Positions 33,527 to 43,500 of a DNA stretch of 64,000 bases are shown in pieces. The stretch spans positions 3,534,001 through 3,598,000 of the forward strand of contig JAUEDM010000006.1 in assembly GCA_033439685.1 (NCBI GenBank), given 5' to 3'. The notes beneath the pieces were generated by a model. The model searched no databases. It was not told where the DNA came from and worked only from the letters and a program-made list of their open reading frames with translations. The position numbers were made by a program, and so were the translations under genes. Source of the DNA: Apodospora peruviana (Eukaryota; Ascomycota; Sordariomycetes; Sordariales; Lasiosphaeriaceae). The first letter of the stretch is position 1. Each line of letters opens with the position of its first letter.

Positions 33527-35515
33527 TCACCGAAGAACAAAGTCCCGAGCCTCTGCCGAACGAGCTAACGCCTCCCCCTTCATAAACCCATCGAGATAGC
33601 ACTCCCCAACAAACCTATAATCCTCCGCACCACTACCTCCATCCTCGCAGCACCTCCGCAACAAGACGGGCACACTACATCCAAATAGCACACAGACCGC
33701 ATCCTCTCTTCTCGCCTGCGGAGGAACCATCCCAACACTTCCTTCCTTTGTGGTACAAAGCCGCCGACACATCTTCTTCGGGACCACCGTATCGTGCAGC
33801 CTCTGCACGAACCCTTCTTCTGTCACGTCAATATCAGCAATGGACAAGGCAGACATATTATCAGCCAAGGACGAGGCAGAAGGAGGCTTGCACAGCTCTT
33901 CGAGCGAGACACCGCCTCGGATGAGCAAATTTTTGCTGCGCCTATACCAGGGAAGGAAACGTCGAGAGGCAAAGGATGAGTCGTTATCTTCCCCCTGCTC
34001 TGCCGCGGCAAGGAAGACGAGTTGCTGCAGATCCTGGCGGAAGTGGTCGACTGGCGCAGATTTCGAGAGATATCGGTCCTGGCGGTCCAGGACCAGAGAC
34101 CGGACGAGTGCGTCGAGAAGCCCGAGTCTATCGTCGTCGTGATCGCTAGTCGCTTTGTCTTCTGATAAATTGGCAGACGCCTCGGACTGTTGCAGTACAA
34201 GGTCTGATGAGCCGGCGGTTCCTCCGTCTTCTGGTGCTTCGACACCCCCTAGACCATCGATGTGGTCGATCAAGATACCCTTGCAAGTCAGCCGTCGCCC
34301 GTCCTCCGAGAATACGATCTGTGGCAGTTCTTGCGCTGCAGCTGCATACACGGGAGCGGATCCGGCAGTGTCTTCGCGGTTCATGATCGGGCGGAAATTC
34401 CCAATGTGATCTTTGCCGCTCTGGCTCACCATCAAAGGGATGACAAACACCTCCTTGGCCGTGCTCCAGTCCGGGACCCACGACGGAAGACCCAAACCAC
34501 CATTGAACAGCTCCGCGAAACAGATGATATCCAGGCTCTGATAGGATTCGACGAACGACTTGACAAGATTGGTGTACAGGGTGTCAGCATCGTGGTCGTA
34601 GCTCGGTCTCCCAACCATCTGAATATCCAAATCTCTCGCCAGACCAAGCAGCCCATATACACGATCGCGCGGATCCGTCACCGCACAGCCGCTACTGTAC
34701 GCCATGAGCGCGAGCAAGCCCATCTTGTCCCAGTAGTCGTCGTGCTGAAACCACTGGAGCAGTCTCCGTCGCGTCCAGGCCGGGTTCCACGACTCGTCCT
34801 TGATTAGCTTCTCTCCCGGCTTGCACAGCCAAAGCGAGTACAGCGCCGTCCGGAGCCGGGTGCGGGAGATGCTCTTGGTGCCACAGTAGAAATCGAGATG
34901 CGGAGCGATGATGTACTCCTGGAGCGTCCAGACCCGCCGCCACCACGGCCTCTCCAAAACCGCTGCAAGCGCTTTCCACTTGTCCGGATCTTTAAGATTG
35001 TCAGGAATGATGCGAAATCCGGTCTCCTTACTGTGCTGCACGAGAGCGGTGTTCTCTCTGACCAGCTCGTGCATGAAATCCATTCCTTCGTCGGTCTCGG
35101 GCGTGGCCTCGCCGAGCCAGACGATAGTCCGCCTCGACTGGCGGTAGATCTTGCCCATGAGCGACACCTGCAAGCCACGCTCCTGCCAGTCGGCCTGGTT
35201 GATGCATATCGAGTCAATCCACAACCATGCATTGGGTGGGACGGAATCGCGGGCACCGCCGTCGCAGATGACCTCTAACAAACGGTAGACGCTCTCGATG
35301 ACGGCGACATCGTGGTCGTGGAGTTTGATGGTTCTTGTGGTTGTGCTGCTGCCCCAGGCGTACGAGAAGCTGATGAAGCGGGGGCAGGATCGGGAGCTCA
35401 GGAGGAAGTTCTGCAGGTCTCCTGATATGACTCCGGTCGTAGGGTCTCGGCTCACGCGCAGGAGCCGGAAGTATTCGATATCCTGCAGGGGCTCATAGAG
35501 GGTGACGAGCGTCAT
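33527..35515 (-). CDS. HET-domain protein (heterokaryon incompatibility family)
   Basis: Single exon, 662 aa. The HET domain occupies about residues 45-200: FISFSYAWGSS (block 1), AWLWIDSICINQADWQERGLQVSLMGKIYRQS (block 2) and RPWWRRVWTLQEYIIAP (block 3). The rest includes TDPRDRVYGLLGLA and LPSWVPDWS, both common in full-length HET proteins. HET domains are TIR-like effector modules that trigger regulated cell death after non-self recognition in Pezizomycotina. There is no repeat or NTPase sensor domain here, so the partner is unknown. The C-terminus (about residues 400-662) is family-variable. Long antisense frames overlap it and are shadows. The gene is divergent from the methyltransferase across 450 bp. 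Confidence 0.92.
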   Translation of the reverse strand: MTLVTLYEPLQDIEYFRLLRVSRDPTTGVISGDLQNFLLSSRSCPRFISFSYAWGSSTTTRTIKLHDHDVAVIESVYRLLEVICDGGARDSVPPNAWLWIDSICINQADWQERGLQVSLMGKIYRQSRRTIVWLGEATPETDEGMDFMHELVRENTALVQHSKETGFRIIPDNLKDPDKWKALAAVLERPWWRRVWTLQEYIIAPHLDFYCGTKSISRTRLRTALYSLWLCKPGEKLIKDESWNPAWTRRRLLQWFQHDDYWDKMGLLALMAYSSGCAVTDPRDRVYGLLGLARDLDIQMVGRPSYDHDADTLYTNLVKSFVESYQSLDIICFAELFNGGLGLPSWVPDWSTAKEVFVIPLMVSQSGKDHIGNFRPIMNREDTAGSAPVYAAAAQELPQIVFSEDGRRLTCKGILIDHIDGLGGVEAPEDGGTAGSSDLVLQQSEASANLSEDKATSDHDDDRLGLLDALVRSLVLDRQDRYLSKSAPVDHFRQDLQQLVFLAAAEQGEDNDSSFASRRFLPWYRRSKNLLIRGGVSLEELCKPPSASSLADNMSALSIADIDVTEEGFVQRLHDTVVPKKMCRRLCTTKEGSVGMVPPQARREDAVCVLFGCSVPVLLRRCCEDGGSGAEDYRFVGECYLDGFMKGEALARSAEARDFVLR

Positions 35516-35965
35516 TTTGGCAGCTGTTGTGTTTCTGCTGGTGCTACTCCTCTGTGACCTTTATTTGTCGTTGCTGAACCGGGAGAGGGAGGCAGTTCGA
35601 GTGTGAGCGAGGCGCAACCAAGACTGCTTTGCCATCGGTGCGGGGGTCCTGTCCGCCTGCCATACGGCGGCCGGCAGACGCCACTCTCGCTCGTTGACGG
35701 TATTTGATCATTACCAGCTGTAGTGGGCAAATCAGCATCTTTAGTTTTTGACGACCTTGATATGTTCTCTGCCAGTGTCTGGACGGTGGGCTTGGCAACT
35801 CTACCTTAGTCTCTCCCGGTGCAATGTTGAGAATGAAGAGTCAGACTGTCAAATATATACGCATGGTTCAAGGCACCCATATCATCTGCAAGATATTTGT
35901 ACCAAAACTTCCCTGTATCTCAAGACAACATCTCTGTATCAACATTCCTACAAACAAGACCTTGG
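35516..35965. promoter_or_regulatory. divergent promoter between HET gene and methyltransferase
   Basis: 450 bp shared by the starts of the HET gene (minus) and the methyltransferase (plus). TATATAC-like A/T strings lie at about 35853-35862. No gene inside. Co-regulation is possible but unproven. Confidence 0.4.
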
Positions 35966-36891
35966 ATGAATATCCCGCCAACGACAAGAGACGAAATGAC
36001 CATCACCAATGGAACAACAACAGCGGCAGAGCAGGCCGCCAAACAGAACGCACACTCTTTTCTGACCGAGATCCCCCCTGAAATCGAGCCAGGCCGGCGA
36101 CTACTGGAAAAGTACAGCGGTTTCGCGCCCGAGGACGTAGATGCCCATATACTCAACATTGTGGGACACCTCCATACCATACCTACCTACCTAACTACCA
36201 GAGGTAACGCGCTCAACTAACATAACGGCGGCAGCGAGACAAAGCCTGGGCTGTCTTCCCCTACGGCTGCATCGGCTCCTTCGCATTTCTAAACCTGACC
36301 CCAACCATCCAAGAAGACGACGCGCGCTACCAGACCGTCGCCGCGCGTCTCAAGGCTCCAGGATCGACCGAGACGTTTCTGGATGTGGGCTGCTGTCTGG
36401 GTTCTCTGGTCCGCCAGCTCATCAGCGACGGAGTCTGCCGGAGCGATCGGCTCTACGGCACCGATTTACAGCAGCGCTTCCTGGATCTAGGCTACGAACT
36501 CTTCCGCGACAACGATGCGTCGAACAAAGCCACTTTTGTGGCCGGTGATATGCTCGACGAAAATGACGAGAGGCTTGACGTATTGACGGGTAAAATCGAC
36601 ATTATCCACGCCGCGGCGTTCTTTCACCTCTTTGAGCGCGAGGGCCAGGTCAAAGCCGCCAGGAGAATGGTTCGGTTTTTGAGGCCCGGGAATCCGAATG
36701 CCATGATCTTTGGCCAGGACGGTGGGCCCAAGGTGGAAGGGTGGGAGAAATACGTGCTTGACGCCGAGAGTTGGCGAAGCATGTGGGAGGAGGCCGGTGG
36801 GGCGACCGGGATGAGTTTCAGGACGGAGACGGATGTTAGTAGTAGTGATGATTGGATTAGGGTCCAGTTTGCGGTGTATCCGCTGGTTTGA
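35966..36891 (+). CDS. SAM-dependent methyltransferase, fungal secondary-metabolism type
   Basis: Exons 35966-36160 and 36235-36891 give 283 aa; a later in-frame ATG at 35996 is also possible. The Rossmann SAM-binding motif FLDVGCCLGSLVRQL is at about 113-127, followed by LYGTDLQQRF as the acidic strand-2 end and a FVAGDML motif. The stretch AWAVFPYGCIGSFAFL just after the intron resembles the small-molecule methyltransferases found in terpenoid and meroterpenoid clusters (AusD type). The intron donor is GTGGGA, weak, but splicing is needed to join DAHILNI to RDKAWAVFPY. It is cytosolic. It converges on the terpene synthase with only 50 bp between stop codons, so it may methylate that enzyme's substrate or product. 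That pairing is inference. Confidence 0.8.
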
Positions 36892-36941
36892 ATCATGGTG
36901 TACCTGCATGTATAAAGTTATCTTGTATCGTTTATTCCCTA

Positions 36942-38375
36942 TCAGAAACATGAAGTCAACCACTGGGGACCCGTAGTAGCCGCCGCCTCGCATCCCATCA
37001 TGTCCTTAACCCAGTCAAAGTGCTCATACATACGGTAACGCGGAGTCTGAAAGTGCCACGCCACGTAGCCCCGTTGATGCGTCTCCCACAACCTGAGAGC
37101 CAGCGCCTTCATCACCTCGAGCCGATCCAACCCCTGGCCATCATGGACAACAGCATCGTCATCCTCAGGTAAGCCCCGCTGAAGCATAGCAACCAGCTCC
37201 ACAACGCTATACGGCCTCCCTCCCATCTCTTCACTAGTATAACGAGCTTCCATAGCCGTCGGTCGCAGAAGACGATTAATCCTTGCCCCGGAAACAACCG
37301 TCTTCCGCAGGACCTCTTCAAACGAGTCGCGCAGACACCAGCCGCCATCGGGCGCCGTGCCGGGCATGCCAATGAGACGGCGCTCCTTAGTCATTACCGT
37401 GAGCGGCGAGGTGGTATCGTCAGCCAAAAACTCCTTGGGGAACGACAAAATATCGTTGATAGCGTTGATGACGGTCCGCAGCTCCGGGATCGCCGTCACC
37501 CACAGCCACGTCGGCAGGTCGATGCCACCGGGGGCACGGAAGCTCACGATGGCGGACGGCTCCGCCACGCCCGTTCGTTCGCGCAACCAAAGCGGCCAGC
37601 CGTGGGGGGCGAGGTACTCGCTCCTGTCTCCGGTAACAATACGATCCTGATCCAGAGGCAGCGAGATATCGACCCCATAATCATCGGCCAGTTTTCGTTC
37701 TGCGTCGTCTCTGACACGTTCCTTGTCGGCGTCCTCAATCAGAAAGTATTTGGCCTGGTCCCGCTGGATGCGATATTCGAGCGCGGACCCCTCAATACAC
37801 AACGTGCACGAGTGCAGGAGCATGTTGCTGACGAACGGGTCCGGGATGTGCTTGGAGAGCTTTAGGATAACCTTTTTGTATTCCTCAAGCCAAATACTGT
37901 CCCCCGAAGAGCTTGCGTGATTGGACGACATCATCGTCTTGACGAGAAACGATTCCGCCTCCTTGGCGACGGCGGCGTTGTTGTCAATCATGTCATCCAG
38001 ATAAATCAACACGGCCAGGTACTTGGCCATGGACACTTTAGTCTCGAAGTCGCCGCCCTCGTACACGCGCTCGGTGTAAGTGAGCCCCGTGTCGGCGCCG
38101 ATGAGGAACCGTTTGTCCACTGGCCCGACTTCTGGTTCAAGCTCGGTCTTGATCCACTGAACAAGACGGCTGCGAAGGGCCGAGTCAACTGGTTGTGGTT
38201 TCCACCTGACGCCCAGGTCTTGCATGAGCATGCGGCATATTTGGCCGGTTGCGGCTATGATGGAGTCTTTTTGTTGGGGGGACAGGCCTTCGAGAGTTAT
38301 GGCGTCTAGGGCTTGAAGGTCGCCGAGTTGGGCTAGGCTGGATGACGCATCGTTACGTCCGGTTTTGATGGTCAT
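36942..38375 (-). CDS. class I terpene synthase, TRI5-like, with insertion
   Basis: Single exon, 477 aa. It should ionise a prenyl diphosphate (probably farnesyl diphosphate) and cyclise it with Mg2+. Both metal motifs are visible: LIYLDDMID at about 123-131 as the Asp-rich motif, and a full NSE motif N307-D308-I-L-S311-F-P-K314-E315. An Arg-Tyr pair in PRYRMYE near the C-terminus matches the RY element. TRI5-type synthases are about 320-390 aa. The extra length here lies mainly at residues 205-270, a charged insert (FLIEDADKERVRDDAER... to WPLWLRERTG) with normal coding composition and no splice sites. A TATATAAG box lies about 120 bp upstream. There is no P450, transporter or regulator within about 5 kb that obviously belongs to it, apart from the convergent methyltransferase. 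The product is unknown. Confidence 0.85.
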   Translation of the reverse strand: MTIKTGRNDASSSLAQLGDLQALDAITLEGLSPQQKDSIIAATGQICRMLMQDLGVRWKPQPVDSALRSRLVQWIKTELEPEVGPVDKRFLIGADTGLTYTERVYEGGDFETKVSMAKYLAVLIYLDDMIDNNAAVAKEAESFLVKTMMSSNHASSSGDSIWLEEYKKVILKLSKHIPDPFVSNMLLHSCTLCIEGSALEYRIQRDQAKYFLIEDADKERVRDDAERKLADDYGVDISLPLDQDRIVTGDRSEYLAPHGWPLWLRERTGVAEPSAIVSFRAPGGIDLPTWLWVTAIPELRTVINAINDILSFPKEFLADDTTSPLTVMTKERRLIGMPGTAPDGGWCLRDSFEEVLRKTVVSGARINRLLRPTAMEARYTSEEMGGRPYSVVELVAMLQRGLPEDDDAVVHDGQGLDRLEVMKALALRLWETHQRGYVAWHFQTPRYRMYEHFDWVKDMMGCEAAATTGPQWLTSCF

Positions 38376-38496
38376 GGTTGTGTAGGTGTATTTGAAAAGT
38401 TGGCAGATTTGGATAGAATGGAAGTGGTATTTTAACTAAAGCTCTGTTTAGGTACTGAGACAAGATCCGACGTAAGAAGTTGACTTCAAGTCCCAT

Positions 38497-38504
38497 CTTA
38501 TATA
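38497..38504 (-). promoter_or_regulatory. TATA box of the terpene synthase gene
   Basis: TATATAAG on the minus strand about 120 bp before the ATG at 38375. Confidence 0.45.
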
Positions 38505-40178
38505 CCTAAGGATCATGACGACTGTATAACCAACTATACCCAAGACAGCAACTAGTTCAGAAGATCAATATTGCCAGTTGCCAAGACGCTGCTGCCTTCG
38601 GACATGCCGTGCCTTTCACCATCGCTACCAAGATTATATATCTATGGCCACATCTATCTGGTACTGAGCAGCTAGCGTTCATCTCAAGAAAACGCAAAGA
38701 TGGTCATCAGTTTGACGCAAGATACGTTAGCGTCGATGAGACATATTTCAGCTCGAACTCGCCACCGATCTAGACCTTCCGACTATCATTTTTCTGTCTC
38801 TTTTCTCTGTCTCATCCCTTATCATCTTGCCTTGTATTCTTGCGAACCGCCCCGTGCCAAGATGAAGCATTGTAGTAGCGTGGGGAAGCTACTTGAGATA
38901 TGTCGCGCCTCCCGTCGTCAAGACGTTAACCCCGATTGGACCTAGGTGACGGCTCTAGTCCGACTATCGCAGAATATAACTCTATCTGCATCGCTAGTCC
39001 GAGCTTGATTATGCAACCAGGGGCAGAGGGTTGTCTCGAAGGTCTTCACTAGACTAGTCCAATGCTACACAACGAGTGCTGGTGTTCAATAATTACAGAC
39101 CAGATGAGCGACGCCGATAAGAGTCCCTAGCTGGGTTGACTGGCCACATCCGTCCAGCGGCACTTCAGACACTTCAGACCCTCGCCACCCGTTGTTGGTG
39201 GAGCAAAAGCATTGCCTAGCCCATATCGTACGATTCTAGCAGAACAGTTACTAGTTATTGCCACTTGGATATCTAGGCCTACTCTCAAATTCTGTCGTGT
39301 TCCGTCTTCGATCTTGAACTACATGTACTTCAGGAGAAGTCTTTATCCAGTGACAAATAATGTACCTACGTTACTAGTGCCCTTCTACACACTGATATCG
39401 CCAGCCTCAGCAACTGAAGCGTCACGAGAAGACCAGCTTTTCTATTTGAATTCAGCTCCTAGATAACTTCTCCCATGCATGCATGCGACTGTTCCAAGGT
39501 ACACTACTGATCATACCTATCAAATCATGGTCGCAATCCCAAGGTACATCATTTGACGCTATATAGGTACCTAAATTTACCCTGCATGTTCGCAAATGTG
39601 CTGTAATAGAACTACCAGGCCTTTGGAATATTTACGTACGCGGCGTAAGATCCCCAGTCAACGTTGGGGCGAGCCATTGAAGTTGATACCATGAGAAGGT
39701 ATCTGATGCCCCTTTTGCTTGCACCGGGTGTGGCGAACGCCACGCCGTTACAGAGTTGGTGGTCGTCTCAGTCGGCCCGGACGTACACCATTCCACGGTA
39801 AATAGTAGCCATCGGGTACTTACAAACGTCGCAGCTCGTGACTTTTCAGGGCACCTGGTAGCCATCCGGGGAAATACCTATTTAAGCAGCAAAAGATGCT
39901 TTGTAAATACCGTCTCAAGCCCTAGCAGCCGATCGCATAAGAGGTCACAGACAAGGATCTTACAGGGTTTTATGAAGTGCTCGATGGCTACTATTTGCCG
40001 TGGAATGGTGTACACAATTGATGCCCTGAAAGTATGGCTGCGCAGCTGTTGGCCCGTCCAGACTCTATGCTTACCGGCTTACCGGGACAGGTTGCCGAAT
40101 CAAGCAATGTCCTACCACACTTCCAGGTATTGGTGAAGCTCGGTCGTCCGGGGCTGGTGCTGCAGGAGTTCACAAACT

Positions 40179-40230
40179 GTCACAGGCGAGTGTCACAGGC
40201 GAGTGTCACAGGCGAGTGTCGCAGGCGAGT
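40179..40230. repeat. four-copy 13-bp tandem repeat
   Basis: The unit TGTCACAGGCGAG occurs three times perfectly and once with a single change (TGTCGCAGGCGAG), then degrades. It lies about 360 bp before the start of the NO VEIN-like gene and has no spacers, so it is a minisatellite or a cluster of identical protein-binding sites. Confidence 0.9.
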
Positions 40231-40587
40231 GCGACGGCAAATTGACTCGTTTAGGGCAGTGTGGGCAGTTGGGGGTATTCCCACGAACTCCTGCAGTGGC
40301 TGTATGTCGCAGAATTGCTGGGTTTAGTAGGCCACCACCCAATTTTGCCAGGAGAATGTCAGGCTCGGCATTCTTGACAACACCGAGCTTCACCCTGGGA
40401 GTTAAGTAGGCGTAGTAGTGTAGGTCAGTTTGGGTCAAATATCCTGGCTCGCCGGAGGGTGAGAACTTACACGTCCATCAACTGTTCATCTGCTTTAGTT
40501 TCTGAGATTTTCGGTCCATGTGTGGTTTCGCTGCGCGAAATCCTTTGTTGAAAAGCTTCCCGTTTGTTCTAGGCCGTGACTGGGATA

Positions 40588-43500
40588 ATGCCAGAGGAAG
40601 AGAAGGCTCGCGCAAAAAAACTTGTCGAGAGTATCGCTAAAGACCATGGTCATCTGGGTGAACATGTCTACGCCAAGATGGACGCAGAGACGCGTCGGGA
40701 GGTCGAAGAGGCATTTCTGAAGAAAGACGAGATTATCGGGTCGTCGGTTATCACGTATGACAAGCCTTGTTTATACCCACCTGGGAATGTCAGCTCAACT
40801 AACGCACTGTCAAGACTGGCCAAGAATTTGTACACAAAGGATGTCCGTTTCATCTTCGAGCTCCTCCAGAATGCAGACGACAACCAGTTCAGCATATCCA
40901 GGGATGAGTGGGGAGATGATCCGGAACTCGTGTTCCGCGTGTATCCCGATCGCATCGTCGTGCTATGCAACGAGGATGGGTTCAAGGAGACGCACCTTCT
41001 AGCTATCTGCAACATTGGCCAGAGCTCAAGAAAGGAGCAGAAGGATATATTGGCGAGAAGGGCATCGGTTTTAAATCGGTTTTCAAGGTGGCCTGGAAAG
41101 ACCATATTCAGTCCGGAGGGTTCTCCTTTTGTTTCAAACACCGCCCGGGAGATTCTGGCATGGGTATGATCTCGCCCGAATGGGAAGAAACAGACGAGGA
41201 GATGCCGAAGGCGAAGACGAAAATGACCTTTTACCTGCACGAGGGCGGTGACATGGAAGCACGGGAGGCTCAGCGGAAGGAGATTGCTGACCAGTTCCGC
41301 GACCTGAAGCCTAAGATGCTGCTTTTCCTGAAGCAACTCAGGTGCGTCGCTGTTACTTTCTTGGATAGCGAGGGGAACGAGGAGGAGAAGGTCATCAGAA
41401 CAATTGAAGAGGGCGACGGGCCCCACCGTGCTGTACTGGAGGAAATGCGAACGGGAAAGAGCCGGAAGAAAGTGGAGCACAAGCGCTACCATTATCATGT
41501 CACCAGGGAAAGAGCACACGGCCTGGCGAGGAATGAGAACCGAAATTCCTCGGTGGAAGAGGAAAGAACGCAAGCCTACGGCAGCGCCGATGTCGTCCTG
41601 GCCTTTCCAGTCTCGGCTGCATGCGTCCCCATCACCAAACCCCAGGACATCTTTGCCTTCCTTCCCGTTTGCCAGGTTGGCTTCAACTTTCTAGTCCACA
41701 CCGACTTTGTCACTCTGGCGAACCGCGAAGGTGTATCTACCACCTCGCAGCGCAACCGCTCCTTGCGCAAAGGCATTGCCAACGCTTTCGTCACCGCGGT
41801 TTACCAAATGTGTGAACATCCACAGCTACGCTACCTCTGGATGAGATACCTCCCCATCTTGTCTGACAACCGGTGGGATCCATTTTGGAGGGTTGTGGTG
41901 GACATGTTGAAGGAACAAGTTGCCGGGGCTGATGTCTTGTTCTGTCGCTACCAGCTCCTTTCGTCGATACGGTCCATCGAGCGACTCAGGCATGTCACCC
42001 CGTCCTTTCGGGATCAACATGGAGATCCGCTCCTTGACGACATCGCCTCGCAGCCCCTATACGTCTCAAAATGCTACGAGCTCAAAGATGTCGAAATTCT
42101 TCGCACATATGGCCTACAGGACATCAAATTCTCTGAGATCATCGCCCGAGTCGAGGCCGATTTGAAGAGAATACCCTCCAAGATGAAATCACCCGAGACA
42201 GACTCAAACTGGCACATGCGTGTCGCCAACCGCCTCATTCACACATTTTCCGAAAACCATGCATCAAATAGGCAATATGTCCGGGAGCTCAACATCTTGC
42301 CACTGTCTGATGGTCGTTGGGTCAGCTATTTTGTCGAACGGCGCATATTCTTTCCAACCACCACCGACGGATTCGCAATACCCACCGGACTCGGCTTGCT
42401 GCTCCTAGATCCGGTCGCCGCCAGTCACCCTGACCCGCAGACGGCTCTTTGCTGCCATTGGTGTCCAGTCCCTCACTTCCAGCCAAGTCAGGTCCCTCGT
42501 CTTGCGAAAGTACGACGACCAGCGCCCAATTCCCTTGCTCGCTTCTACCTCCTATCTGAGGTTTCTCTATCTCACCCATCCAAAGAATCATTCCAGTACG
42601 AATTACAGTTCAGTGTCTGTCTGTGACTCTAAGATGGTTGTTGGGCTGGTACCCCAGAGGGAGGATGTCTACCTCCCCGACACCACTGCATACGGCCCAT
42701 CGTCTCTCGGACTGTCATTCGTCCCATTCATCCATGAAAATTACCTAAACGGCCCGCCAGAAAGGCCAACCGCGGACAGTGCGCTATGGGAAGATTGGCT
42801 GTACCGATACATCGGCTTACGCCGACACTTACGACTTGTCAGCAAGGACGGATCATCTATATCGAAAGAGTGTCTATTTGTTGCGAAAAATCTGCCTTCA
42901 AAATTCCTCGGGCTGTTGAAGTCTCTCTGGCCCCTCGAAGGATCCAAAGTGGCATCTAACGACAGCCTTTGCCGTTCACTCAGCGCCTGCGAGGTTATGT
43001 GTGAAGGGTCCAAGATGATGAAGCTGCAATCCACCTTTCTCCCTATACCGGGTCTGAGACAGCTGCGCTCTCGGTTTATGGAAAACGCAGAGTCATTCCC
43101 GTTTCTCAAGCTTGAACCACCACTGACCGAAGCGAATGCCAGCCGTTGGGACTTCTTGGACCCTCTGGGCGTGGGACGGAAAGACGACCTTTCTTTCTAC
43201 CTTGCCATCCTCAGATGGATAAAGTCGGAGAACGGGGGTTGTGCTTACCGAATTCAACGATCTTCCAGGATTCTGGATATATACGTCAATATTCACGCCA
43301 AATGTGTTAGTAGTAACACGCGCGAAGATGATGAGAAACGTGTTCAGTGAGCTCAGCCAACCTACACTTTGCACGCTACTTTCTATCTCATTGTGCAAAG
43401 ACTGACAAGCAAACAGAAACGAGCTTCATGACAGTCTTCTGTTTCTCCCCAAGTGTGACAACAGGATTGCCTTCTGGACGTCTCCTAACCGTTGTGTCTT

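Larger units (their letters stand above)
38376..40587. other. 2.2-kb spacer without a secure gene
   Basis: Upstream of both the terpene synthase (minus) and the NO VEIN-like gene (plus). Open frames are short and lack motifs. It contains a GCATGCATGCATGC palindromic string near 39473 and the 13-bp tandem array at 40179. It may hold decayed sequence, since base composition is more even than in flanking genes. Confidence 0.4.

Noticed and set aside
40179..40230. CRISPR-like short repeat array
   Set aside because: Repeats are directly adjacent with no spacers, and the genome is fungal.
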